Made by a program: the position numbers and the translations under genes | Source of the DNA: G963664835 sp965220775 | Lineage (GTDB): Bacteria; Chloroflexota; UBA6077; FW602-bin22; JBCLEL01 | DNA length: 64,000 nt | NCBI GenBank assembly: GCA_965220775.1 | Contig: OZ244845.1 | Location: 1,736,001-1,800,000 of the forward strand | Direction: 5' to 3' | Notes under the pieces: generated by a model | Told to the model about the DNA's origin: nothing | The model's database searches: none | What the model saw: only the letters and a program-made list of their open reading frames with translations | Part shown: positions 43,121 to 51,353 of the stretch, in pieces | How positions within the stretch are numbered: position 1 is the stretch's first letter | Layout: each line of letters starts with the position of its first letter

Positions 43121-45034
43121 ATGTCGTTAAAGTTGCTTACACGTAGATTTGGGCGTCGCTCATTTCTGGCTGGATTGGGGGCTGCAAGTGCATTGCCAAT
43201 TCTAGCTGCCTGCACCCCAGAGGTCATCGAAGTCGAGCGAGTACAGATAGTCGAGAAAGAGGTCCCGGTAGAAAGGGTCGTTACCCAGGTCGTCCGGGAA
43301 GAGGTCCAAAAGGTAATCACTGTCGAAGTCGAGAAGCCGGTCGAGGTTGAGAAGGTAGTCACAGTCCAGGTCGAAAAGGCGGTAGAGGTCGAGGTCGAGC
43401 GGATAATCACCGTCCAGGTTGAGAAGCAGGTAGAAGTCGAGAAGGCAGTCACTGTCGAGGTCGAGGTCGAGAGAGAGGTAGAGGTAGAGGTAGAGGTAGA
43501 GGTCACTCGGGTAGTCGAGAGAGAGGTCATGATGCCCGGCTCGATGCGCGCCCTTACGGGCAAGGTCTGGTTCATGGACAGAGGCTCCAAGCCACTGACC
43601 GGCCAGCGACCGACATCGCGCCAAAAGGCACTAGCAGCCGCAATGGCGCAGTACAAGGTGTTCCATCCAGAGGTAGAGATAGAACTGACCGACGTCCCGC
43701 CGACTTCGTGGAATGCTTGGGGACCCGCGATGTACGCAGCCCGAGAGGCGCCGGACCTCCTCCACGTCGATGCCGAGCCGGCTAGCGCCAGCGTAGGCGC
43801 GGTATTGGCCGGCACCGAGCAGGAAGTACTAAACTTCTTCGACTACCTGGATGAGCCAAATCCATACAGCGGCGGTCGTCCCTGGCGGAACGACTGGGTT
43901 GACAACAACCTGCTCTTCAGCCGGGGTAACTCAGAGGTGGACAAGTACTGGGTCCACATCCACAACCAGATGCTGATTCGCACCGTCTTCACAAACGTGC
44001 CCTTGGCCGAGCAGTACGGCGTCAAGGACGGAGACCTGGGCGAGTTGTCCTTCAGCGAGGCCTACGAAGTGTTCGCGGCAATGGAGGCTGACGGCATACA
44101 GGCCTGGCAAGGCTACTGGCAGGGCGTCCTCCCGGGGGAGCAAATGAATATCGTGCTGGGACACAATCTCTGGCTTGAAGGCGGTGGTCATCCCGACAAC
44201 CCGGGCGAGCATCTCTTCCCACGGAAACAGATGTACGGGAACTGGTGCAATGGCACCTGGACTTACTCGAAGCCTGAGCTCCAAGAGTCGTGGATGCAGA
44301 CGAAGCGCTTCCTTAATTCATTCCAGGGCGGCGCCGCCGGCTTCTATGCGTCGATACCGCAGGGCTACATCCATGCGGGTCGCGGTCAGGGATGGTTGAA
44401 TGGAAAGGCCGCATTCTGGATGGCGGCCACGGTCGAGTTCAACCAGATCAGGGCCGCTGAGGACGAGGGAATTCTTGGCGTCGACGAGTTCTCCTTCGGC
44501 CGCACTCCCTCTTTGAAGCAGGAGGACCTGTTCAACGATTCGCTCAAGATCTTTTTCGATGGGCGGTTCCACAACTGGCAGGGCGGATTCAACCAGTTCC
44601 TAGCAACCAACGGGAGGTACCGACGCAGCGGGCCAAGCGACGCGACTGACGAGATCATCCGTGACTTCCTGCAGTTCCATACCTCGATCCACGGGGCCAG
44701 AGTTGTAGTTGAGAATGGCGACGTACCGGAGAACCCAGATGTTATGGCACTGATGGATCCCCGCCTGACGCAGGCGTTCCAGGTGCGCCATCCTTCTATT
44801 CAACATCGCGGCAATCGCTATTTCGGCCTGGATGGCTATTGGGGGTCGTCTTCGGTTGGCGGACTCAAGGAAGGCTTCATTCTCGGCGAAATCACCTACG
44901 AGGAGTTCGCAGAGAAGGCCGACTCCGTAGGCCGACGCGAGGCGATCGAGAGTTACAACGACAACGGACCAAGGAGTGGTTGGCCGACGCTAGACAAGAG
45001 TTGCGAGGAGTTCGGCGCCACCTACGTCGACTAG
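43121..45034 (+). CDS. ABC sugar solute-binding protein with Val-Glu repeat linker
   Basis: A 637-residue protein. It starts with a Tat-like signal ending in a lipobox (RRFGRRSFLAGLGA, then LPILAACTPE; Cys ~27), so it is exported and lipid-anchored. Residues ~31-135 are an extended repeat (see 43216-43530). Residues ~140-637 form a periplasmic-type binding protein of the COG1653 kind (MRALTGKVWFMDRG, TSWNAWGPAMYAAREAPDLL). The protein is longer than the usual ~450 because of the repeat. It ends at a strong terminator. No permease follows; the nearest is the minus-strand MalG-type at 40818. ATG 43121 sits behind GAGGAGG at a wide (12-base) spacing. Confidence 0.87.
   Translation: MSLKLLTRRFGRRSFLAGLGAASALPILAACTPEVIEVERVQIVEKEVPVERVVTQVVREEVQKVITVEVEKPVEVEKVVTVQVEKAVEVEVERIITVQVEKQVEVEKAVTVEVEVEREVEVEVEVEVTRVVEREVMMPGSMRALTGKVWFMDRGSKPLTGQRPTSRQKALAAAMAQYKVFHPEVEIELTDVPPTSWNAWGPAMYAAREAPDLLHVDAEPASASVGAVLAGTEQEVLNFFDYLDEPNPYSGGRPWRNDWVDNNLLFSRGNSEVDKYWVHIHNQMLIRTVFTNVPLAEQYGVKDGDLGELSFSEAYEVFAAMEADGIQAWQGYWQGVLPGEQMNIVLGHNLWLEGGGHPDNPGEHLFPRKQMYGNWCNGTWTYSKPELQESWMQTKRFLNSFQGGAAGFYASIPQGYIHAGRGQGWLNGKAAFWMAATVEFNQIRAAEDEGILGVDEFSFGRTPSLKQEDLFNDSLKIFFDGRFHNWQGGFNQFLATNGRYRRSGPSDATDEIIRDFLQFHTSIHGARVVVENGDVPENPDVMALMDPRLTQAFQVRHPSIQHRGNRYFGLDGYWGSSSVGGLKEGFILGEITYEEFAEKADSVGRREAIESYNDNGPRSGWPTLDKSCEEFGATYVD
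43216..43530 (+). repeat. Val-Glu-rich repeat linker inside the solute-binding protein
   Basis: About 105 codons repeat V-E-V/K-E patterns (VQIVEKEVPVERVV, VEKPVEVEKVVTVQ, VEVEVEREVEVEVEVEV). DNA shows tandem GTCGAGGTCGAGA-like and GAGGTA units, likely prone to slippage. Such linkers are typical of lipoproteins in Chloroflexota and tether the binding domain to the membrane. A short version (VVREVVVEKEVMKEV) also follows the lipobox of the DUF4349 protein at 50354. Confidence 0.85.
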
Positions 45035-45060
45035 GCAGTTCTTGTAGATTCGCAGAATCG

Positions 45061-45095
45061 AAGGAGGAGGGCCGACGGGCCTTCCTCCTTTTTTT
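45061..45095 (+). terminator. Rho-independent terminator of the solute-binding protein gene
   Basis: Arms AAGGAGGAGGGCC (45061-45073) and GGCCTTCCTCCTT (45078-45090) pair over 13 bp with one G-U wobble and a 4-base loop, followed by a T-run. It begins 27 bp after the stop codon. Confidence 0.93.
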
Positions 45096-45238
45096 GGATG
45101 TTGCCGCGGGATTGTCGTCTCGACGAGTCGTGGCCGGTAGGCAATGGCATCTTCTTCCTGAGCACTAAGCTCTCCTCATATCTCCATCGGTCCCATCGGG
45201 GCACCTATACGGCCTGTAGGTGATGTCCACCAGCGGAA

Positions 45239-46030
45239 GTGCAGTTGATTCAGATCCACATTGATCCCGTTATTGCCTCGGTAGGCCCTCTTGCTCTAGC
45301 TTGGCAGGGTCTAATGGCCGGGTTGGGTTTATCGGCGGGAGTCGCGATTACGATCGGGCGCTCCCGTTGCGGGAGCATTCCCATTATCCCGTTACTGAAC
45401 GGGATTCTCTTGGCGGTCCTGGTGGGCCTCGCCGGCGCAAGGCTTCTGCACGTCTTGGACTCCTGGCCGTTCTATTCCCAGCGTCCCTGGCTGATTCCCT
45501 TCATCACCGAGGGCGGTATGGTCTCCTATGGCGGAATCATCGGCGGGGGAATCGCAGGATGGTTGTACCTGCGCCGGCGCATTCGGTCCCTCTCGTTGGT
45601 GGCAGATTCCGCCGGACTGGGTTTGCTGGCGGGCCATGGCATCGCGCTGTTTGGCGAGTTTCTAAACGGTGAACACTCCGGTGTTCCCTCGCGTCTGCCG
45701 TGGGCCGTGATCTACACGCATCCGGAGTCTCTTGCCGGCGGCGGCGGTGCGGTACATCCGGCCGCCGGTTACGAGATAGATTTGGGACTTGTTCTGTTGC
45801 GGCGATCTTGTGGAGGTGGGCGAACGTACGGCTCCACCCGGCGCTCTTGTTGTGGACCAGTGTCATCTTTGTTCTCTCTCGGCCGGTTGGGCGCCGGCTT
45901 CTTCCGACAAGACGCAGTGTATTTGCTCACTCTGCCTCTGACTCAGTCATTCGCGTCGCTAGGAGTGGCGATCGGCCTGGGGTTCCTGACGTTTACTTGG
46001 TTCAGGGGCGCGCGTGCTGCCAGGCGGTAA
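45239..46030 (+). CDS. Decayed second Lgt-like protein, probably inactive
   Basis: The N-terminus (LIQIHIDPVIASVGPLALAW) and FITEGGMVSYGGIIGGGIAGW are Lgt-like, but the signature reads IALFGEFLNGE where active Lgt have IGRIGNFINGE: the essential Arg is Leu and the Asn is Glu. From ~45790 to ~45860 the protein in this frame is junk-like (RRSCGGGRTYGSTRRSCC), while the +2 frame reads SVAAILWRWANVRLHPALLLW, the expected Lgt segment; the original frame is regained at SLGRLGAGFFRQDA. Two compensating indels are inferred, or a sequencing fault. GTG/TTG start uncertain. The true lgt is at 25433. Confidence 0.6.
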   Translation: MQLIQIHIDPVIASVGPLALAWQGLMAGLGLSAGVAITIGRSRCGSIPIIPLLNGILLAVLVGLAGARLLHVLDSWPFYSQRPWLIPFITEGGMVSYGGIIGGGIAGWLYLRRRIRSLSLVADSAGLGLLAGHGIALFGEFLNGEHSGVPSRLPWAVIYTHPESLAGGGGAVHPAAGYEIDLGLVLLRRSCGGGRTYGSTRRSCCGPVSSLFSLGRLGAGFFRQDAVYLLTLPLTQSFASLGVAIGLGFLTFTWFRGARAARR

Positions 46031-46051
46031 GTTGGGGGTTGCGTCGGTAGA

Positions 46052-47200
46052 TCAGACGACTCCGGCCGGACTTGCGTCGTAGGCCGGCCTCGGGGTGGGA
46101 GATATGCTGCGCTCGATCACGCCGCCGGCGAGAACTGTGTCATTCTTGTAGCAAACTATCGCCTGTCCAGACGTGATCGCTCTCTGCGGTTCATTGAATT
46201 CGAACTCGAACGAGTGCTCTCCGGTTGGACGGAGGGTGCCCAGCGCAGGTTCCATCCGGGATCTAATTTGGGCGTAGCACTCGATGGGCCCGGTGTCAGG
46301 GGGCACAGCTACATAGTTGGCGTCCGAGGCAATCAGTCGACGATTGAGCAGGGCATCCGCCGGCCCTACTACTACCGTGTCGCGCGAGGCATCGATTTCG
46401 ATGACGTAAAGCGGCACGGTAGATTGGACTCCGAGGTTTCGCCTCTGACCCACAGTGAAGAACGCCACTCCCTGATGCTCGCCAACGACGCGGCCGTCCA
46501 AGTCGACGACCGGACCCGGACGGGCAAGGTCTGGAGCCTTTTCCCTCAAGAACCGCCGGTAGTCGCGGTCAGGTATGAAGCAGATATCCTGACTCTCGAC
46601 TTTGTCGGCAACCGGTAGTCTCAGTTGACGCGCCTTTTTGCGTGTTTCGTCTTTGGTCATGCCACCGAGGGGGAAGATCGTGCGGCTCAACTCCCCCTGG
46701 GTGAGGACGTACAACACGTATGACTGGTCTTTGTTTCTGTCAACGCCGCGAGCAAGGGTGTACCTGGCCGAATCCCCGTCGTAGCCGATCCTGGCATAGT
46801 GGCCGGTCGCGACGAGTTTACTGTCCAGCGCAGTCGCCCGCATCAGAACGGTTCCGAACTTCACATGGTCGTTGCACCTGATGCACGGGTTGGGGGTACG
46901 TCCGCGGCGATATTCGTCCACAAAATCCTTGATCACGTGCTCTTCGAAGTGTTCGCGCATGTTTAGGACGTAGTAAGGAATGCCGATACGATCGGCAACT
47001 CGGCGGGCATCCTCCACCGATGCGAGTGTGCAGCATGCATCCTCGCGGGCAAGAGTTTCATCCTCATCCGTCTTGGGGGCAAGATTCAATGTCACGCCAA
47101 TAACGTCGTACCCCTGCTCCTTGAGAATGGCGGCGGATACCGCGCTATCGACTCCTCCGCTCATTCCGACTACTACTCGCTCAGCCAAATCGTATCCCAT
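46052..47200 (-). CDS. mnmA: tRNA-specific 2-thiouridylase
   Basis: A 382-residue protein with PP-loop ATP-binding GMSGGVDSAVSAAIL at the N-terminus. The two catalytic Cys are in RTPNPCIRCNDHVKF (~105) and VESQDICFIPDRDY (~203). GHYARIGYD, DQSYVLYVL, HQGVAFFTVGQRRNLG and a C-terminal beta-barrel follow in family order. It thiolates U34 of tRNAs for Lys, Glu and Gln. It is convergent with the decayed lgt, with only 21 bp between stops. Full length (370-385) and intact motifs. Confidence 0.94.
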   Translation of the reverse strand: MGYDLAERVVVGMSGGVDSAVSAAILKEQGYDVIGVTLNLAPKTDEDETLAREDACCTLASVEDARRVADRIGIPYYVLNMREHFEEHVIKDFVDEYRRGRTPNPCIRCNDHVKFGTVLMRATALDSKLVATGHYARIGYDGDSARYTLARGVDRNKDQSYVLYVLTQGELSRTIFPLGGMTKDETRKKARQLRLPVADKVESQDICFIPDRDYRRFLREKAPDLARPGPVVDLDGRVVGEHQGVAFFTVGQRRNLGVQSTVPLYVIEIDASRDTVVVGPADALLNRRLIASDANYVAVPPDTGPIECYAQIRSRMEPALGTLRPTGEHSFEFEFNEPQRAITSGQAIVCYKNDTVLAGGVIERSISPTPRPAYDASPAGVV

Positions 47201-47301
47201 CCTTCAATGTGCGCTCTTGTGCTCGTTCAGAGTTTAACTTACATACAGTGCTATTTCGATATTATGACCGAGCCGCGGTCGACGAACGAGCCCTCTGTCC
47301 T

Positions 47302-48161
47302 GTAACGTTCAGATTTGAGCGTAATTTGTGCTGCGCGTTTGCAAATTGTGATCGAACAAGGACCGTAGGTTGTGGCGGAACTGCCCATAGCGACTCAATG
47401 TGGCACGGGTGCGCCGGCCGCCCCTCCCCTGGATTCCGGCCCCGGATCGGGGTCCGGGACATGTATCGCTGATTATGTGCCTGGCGCGTTTGCACGAATT
47501 GTGATCGAACTAGGACCGTAGGTTGTGGCGGAACTGCCCATAGCTACTCAATGTGGCACGGGTGCGCCGGCCGGCGGAGTCCGGGACATGCCCTTCCCTG
47601 GATTCCGGCCCCGGATCGGAGTCGCGGGAATGACGAATGGACAGGTGTCGTCCGGGCCCCCTTCCCCAGCTGGGGACAAGCCCCAGCGCTACAACCCTCG
47701 GTTGTCTCGGGCGATGCCGCCGGCTGGTGCCGGCACACCAAGGTATGAAAATGAGACCTGGTCGTTGGAGGTGTTTGGGTGTGGTTGGCGCCACCCTTCC
47801 CCTCTGGATTCCCGCTTCCGCGAGAATGACGAATTCGGTGGAAGGGGATAACTATTTTCATAGCAATCGCTCATGCCGGCTGGTGCGCCGGCACACCAAG
47901 GTATGAAAAGCGGGAGTTGTGGCTTGGTACAGCGAATTGGCGCGGCGGATTCTGCTACGCCCCACCCCGACCCCTGCGGGGGACAAGCCCCTCGCCTCGC
48001 GAAGTCTTCGACCGCGCTACATTTTCTCATTCCGCCATCGGCCATCGGTCTACAATTCGGCACGTTTCGCCGGTGGAGAGCCGGCATCGAGGTTGATTGG
48101 AGGGCACATTCTGGTACCAATGACACTCACGAGACTGGTCCCCCTAAGTCTGAACAGTTAC
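47302..48161. mobile_element. Second non-autonomous IS66-like element, decayed target duplication
   Basis: The left end GTAACGTTCAGATTTGAGCG (47302) matches the element at 7821 with one base lost, and the right end CTGAACAGTTAC (48150-48161) is identical. Flanking octamers TCTGTCCT (47294-47301) and GCCGTCCT (48162-48169) agree at six of eight positions, a worn target duplication. The ~160-bp left arm is present twice in tandem (from ~47317 and again from ~47482), and a single degraded 255-bp unit lies at ~47863-48120 with a 22-bp insertion. There is no transposase, and no gene in 47201-48360. Confidence 0.72.
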
Positions 48162-48360
48162 GCCGTCCTTGCTCGGTGTTCCAACCGGCGCCCGGTAGTG
48201 CATAATACCTCTTGGATTCGTGTTTAATGCCTCTGCCGAGAGATGGGCGCCGAAACAATTCGATGCCCGGTTCGAGCCAAGCTCTGACGGCGCTGGGACA
48301 TTTGCGACAGAGTGAAGGCGATCTCTCTACCGCAGCAGACAATGAGTTGAGGAGTTATTG

Positions 48361-49359
48361 ATGGCAGTCAAGATTGTAATGGTTACCCCCTTCTTGAACG
48401 ATCGGCGCCAGTGGTTGGCTGATAATTTGATAGTACCCGTGGAAATCGCGGCATCGCCTACTTTTCGCGAGGAAGACGCCTGTCCCCTCCTACCTGGGGC
48501 TGAGATTGCGCTAACTAGCCACTGGTCCAAAGCGATGGGGGAAGCGGCAGGTGATCTCCGATTGATCCAGATGCCCGGTGCCGGCTGGGACAAGATGGAC
48601 GCCACCGCAATCCCGGATGGCGTCCTAGTCGCAAACTGCTACGAGCACGAGCAGGGAATAGCAGAGTACGTAGTCATGATGTGTCTGGCACTTGCTCGCG
48701 AGCTGCTCGTAGCCGATAGGACCATACGCCAGGGTAACTGGAAATTGTTCCCGGCTCTTGGCTATCCTTTCTTTCCTGAGCTTGGCGGCCAGACGATTGG
48801 CATCATCGGATTGGGCCGGATTGGCAAGGCGGTAGCCAAGCTCACTTCCGGTTTCAATATGCGCCGGATTGCGCTCGACGCTTTCCCCGTACCAGACGAT
48901 GTCAAAGAGTCGTTGCAGATAGACTGGATCGGAGGAACTTCGGACTTGGACCGGCTTCTTGGAGAGTCCGACTTCGTCGTCATATCGGCTCCATACAGCG
49001 ACGAAACACGAGGTATGTTGGGCGAGCGAGAGCTGAGCTTGCTAAAGCCGACGGCGTTTCTAATCAACCCGGCGAGGGCAGAGATCGTCGACGAAGAAGC
49101 TCTATACGAAGCGTTGCGGGACAAGGTATTTGCCGGCGCCGCGCTCGATCCTTGGTGGCACTATCCGAAGACTAACGAATGCGTTGCGCCATCGCGATTC
49201 CCATTCGCCGATTTGGACAACGTCATTATGACGCCGCATACATCTGGCAGCACGGCGCAGACCATCGACCGCCGGCTCGACGTGATGGTTGCGAACTTGA
49301 ACCGATACTTTCGCGGTGAATCCGTAGTCAACGTCGTGCAGGAGATGTCGCGGGTCTAG
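48361..49359 (+). CDS. D-2-hydroxyacid dehydrogenase family protein
   Basis: A 332-residue protein with the nucleotide motif IGIIGLGRIGKAVAKL, catalytic Arg in INPARAEIVDEEALYEAL, Glu nearby, and the His in IMTPHTSGSTAQT. Such enzymes reduce 2-oxo acids (glyoxylate, hydroxypyruvate, 3-phosphohydroxypyruvate) with NADH. The N-terminal part is typical of hydroxyacid dehydrogenases. ATG 48361 is preferred (GGAG seven bases before; 48358 is TTG). It directly follows the inserted element, so its promoter region may be shared with the element's right edge. Confidence 0.87.
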   Translation: MAVKIVMVTPFLNDRRQWLADNLIVPVEIAASPTFREEDACPLLPGAEIALTSHWSKAMGEAAGDLRLIQMPGAGWDKMDATAIPDGVLVANCYEHEQGIAEYVVMMCLALARELLVADRTIRQGNWKLFPALGYPFFPELGGQTIGIIGLGRIGKAVAKLTSGFNMRRIALDAFPVPDDVKESLQIDWIGGTSDLDRLLGESDFVVISAPYSDETRGMLGERELSLLKPTAFLINPARAEIVDEEALYEALRDKVFAGAALDPWWHYPKTNECVAPSRFPFADLDNVIMTPHTSGSTAQTIDRRLDVMVANLNRYFRGESVVNVVQEMSRV

Positions 49360-49383
49360 CTACGTCTTCGTGGCGTGATTCCG

Positions 49384-50136
49384 TTACTTGACTATAGTTT
49401 CGCCCATGCCTTGCAGCGCGGTGGGGTACAAGACCATCTCCGCTACGTATGTCCGAGCCGGCAGGCTTGCTGCGAATACGCAGGCGGCGGCTATGTCTTC
49501 GGTCTTCATCATCTGAGCTTTGATCTCGTCGGGCAATGGGATTGGCCGCGAGTCGACAATTGGCGTGTGACAAAGCCCCGGAAGTATCGTGGTGGCGCGA
49601 ATGCCGTTCTTGCGCTCCTCTAAAGTAATCGCGTGGGTAAGACCGTTGAGCGCGTGTTTGCTCGCCTGGTAAGCGGATCCGGAGAAATCGGTCCATCTTC
49701 CCGAGACCGACGAGATCATTATGATCTGGCCGTCTTGCTGCCGACGCATCGCCGGCAGGACCGCCTGGACAAAGTTGTATGCGCCGTTGAGGTTGGTGTC
49801 GATAATCGCGTACCAATCGGACGGCTCGATCACAGCCACGTCTCGCTTCTTTACGTTTATGCCGGTCGCGTACAGCAGTATGTCGATTCTCCCGTAGCGT
49901 TCCAGAGTCTCCTCGACGGCCGCCATCACCGCCGGCCTGTCGCGAGCGTCGAGAGTCCGGCTGAAAATCTCGCCGCCGGCGTCACGACTTTCATTCTCCA
50001 GATCGGAAAGCTCTTTCTCGCGACGAGCCAGGGCGCATACCTTGGCGCCCTCCTGCGCGAAAGCCAGCGCGCAGGCTCTGCCCATTCCGCTGCTCGCGCC
50101 AACGATGATCGCGACCTTGTCATTTAGAGTTTTCAT
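49384..50136 (-). CDS. SDR-family oxidoreductase
   Basis: A 250-residue short-chain dehydrogenase starting MKTLNDKVAIIVGASSGMGR. It has the NAD(P) glycine motif, NATG-like YATGINVKK, catalytic Ser in MISSVSGR, and Tyr-x-x-x-Lys in SAYQASKHAL. It reduces or oxidises an unknown alcohol or ketone. ATG 50136 follows GGAG by five bases; GTG 50142 is in frame. It is convergent with the D-2-hydroxyacid dehydrogenase, only 24 bp apart. Confidence 0.87.
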   Translation of the reverse strand: MKTLNDKVAIIVGASSGMGRACALAFAQEGAKVCALARREKELSDLENESRDAGGEIFSRTLDARDRPAVMAAVEETLERYGRIDILLYATGINVKKRDVAVIEPSDWYAIIDTNLNGAYNFVQAVLPAMRRQQDGQIIMISSVSGRWTDFSGSAYQASKHALNGLTHAITLEERKNGIRATTILPGLCHTPIVDSRPIPLPDEIKAQMMKTEDIAAACVFAASLPARTYVAEMVLYPTALQGMGETIVK

Positions 50137-50353
50137 TGCCACTCCGGATCTCGAGTATCGCTTAACCTATGTCAAACGTCTTATTGATATGCGATGATTC
50201 TATCCCAACATCCAGACCTACTGAAAAATGTGGTTTCTAGCATTTGATCTATACTTTGGAACTAACTTGGGTCGAATTCCGTCTTAGTTATCAGTAACAG
50301 ACACATAATACTAGACGCGTACGTAGGGACTCGGCGTCCGGGAGGACAGAATA

Positions 50354-51274
50354 ATGCTGAAGGCAAGAATATGGATCGTGGTAGCCATCTTCGGGCTTCT
50401 ATTGATGTCGGTGGCGCTTTTCGGTTGTCAAGCGGAGCAATTGGAGGTGGTGCGCGAAGTTGTGGTCGAGAAGGAGGTCATGAAAGAGGTCGCGTTGCGG
50501 GCCCCGCGGCCGGCATCGTCCGATGCGATGTCCGCCAGTGGCGATGCCGCGGCTCCCATGGAGCGAAAGATTGTGCGCAATGCCGACATGAGCATTGTCG
50601 TCGATGATGTCGACACGGTCGTCTCGCGGGTCACTGCTTTGGTCGCTGAACAGCAAGGATTCGTCGTCCACTCAAGCAGATTTGGAGCGGGAGACGAGGA
50701 ACGCGCCAACATGTCGTTCCGCGTGCCTAGCGAGGGTCTCGACGCCGTCTTGGCCCAGATCCGCGAGTGGGCGAACAATGTCGAGAATGAGCAGACTTCC
50801 GCGAGAGACGTGACGGAAGAGTTCATAGATACGGAGGCGCGTCTAAACTCACTCACGGCGTCCGAGGCAAAGTATCTCGATCTGCTTACCCGCGCCGAGA
50901 CAGTGGAGGAGACCCTCAATGTTCAGCGCGAGCTTGAGAATGTCCGCTATCGAATCGAGAGCGCCGAGGGAAGATTGCGATTCTTGCGCCAGACGACGTC
51001 CTTGTCGTTGATCAATCTTCAGATCTCAACGACCGAACGGGCGAAACCACTGCTGGTGGCCGGGTGGAATGTTACGGACGTCGCAACTTCGGCAGTTCGT
51101 GGTCTGATTTCAACCGCGCGCGCCATCGTGAATGTTCTGATTTGGGTGGTTGTGTTTATTCCCATATGGGTGCCACTACTATTTGGCCTCAGGTGGCTCT
51201 TGCGCCGGCGGCGGAACGGGGCGGCGTCTGCCGGTAAGGTCAACCAAGTCCAATCGGAGTCCACCGAGAAATAG
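50354..51274 (+). CDS. DUF4349-domain lipoprotein
   Basis: A 306-residue protein. MLKARIWIVVAIFGLLLMSV followed by ALFGC gives a lipobox at Cys25. A short Val-Glu stretch (VVREVVVEKEVMKEV) follows, then the DUF4349 domain: KIVRNADMSIVVDDVDTV, QGFVVHSSRFGAGDEERANM, FRVPSEGLDAVLAQI and RDVTEEFIDTEARLNSL with a long coiled helix (VQRELENVRYRIESAEGRLRFL). A single C-terminal membrane helix (IWVVVFIPIWVPLLFGLRW) and a basic tail close the protein. The family's role is unknown; it is anchored at both ends. The strong ribosome site GGGAGGACAGAATA precedes the start. Confidence 0.83.
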   Translation: MLKARIWIVVAIFGLLLMSVALFGCQAEQLEVVREVVVEKEVMKEVALRAPRPASSDAMSASGDAAAPMERKIVRNADMSIVVDDVDTVVSRVTALVAEQQGFVVHSSRFGAGDEERANMSFRVPSEGLDAVLAQIREWANNVENEQTSARDVTEEFIDTEARLNSLTASEAKYLDLLTRAETVEETLNVQRELENVRYRIESAEGRLRFLRQTTSLSLINLQISTTERAKPLLVAGWNVTDVATSAVRGLISTARAIVNVLIWVVVFIPIWVPLLFGLRWLLRRRRNGAASAGKVNQVQSESTEK

Positions 51275-51353
51275 CTGACATCCCCACTGAAGTTCGTGGG
51301 ACGAAGCCGGTTCGATTAAGTATGCGCGTCGGGCCGGCAATAACGGTGAACGA

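Noticed and set aside
42850..43815. 321-codon minus-strand frame rich in Ser and Thr
   Set aside because: It is the complement of the Val-Glu repeat of the solute-binding protein; low-complexity Ser-Thr arises from the GTCGAG units.
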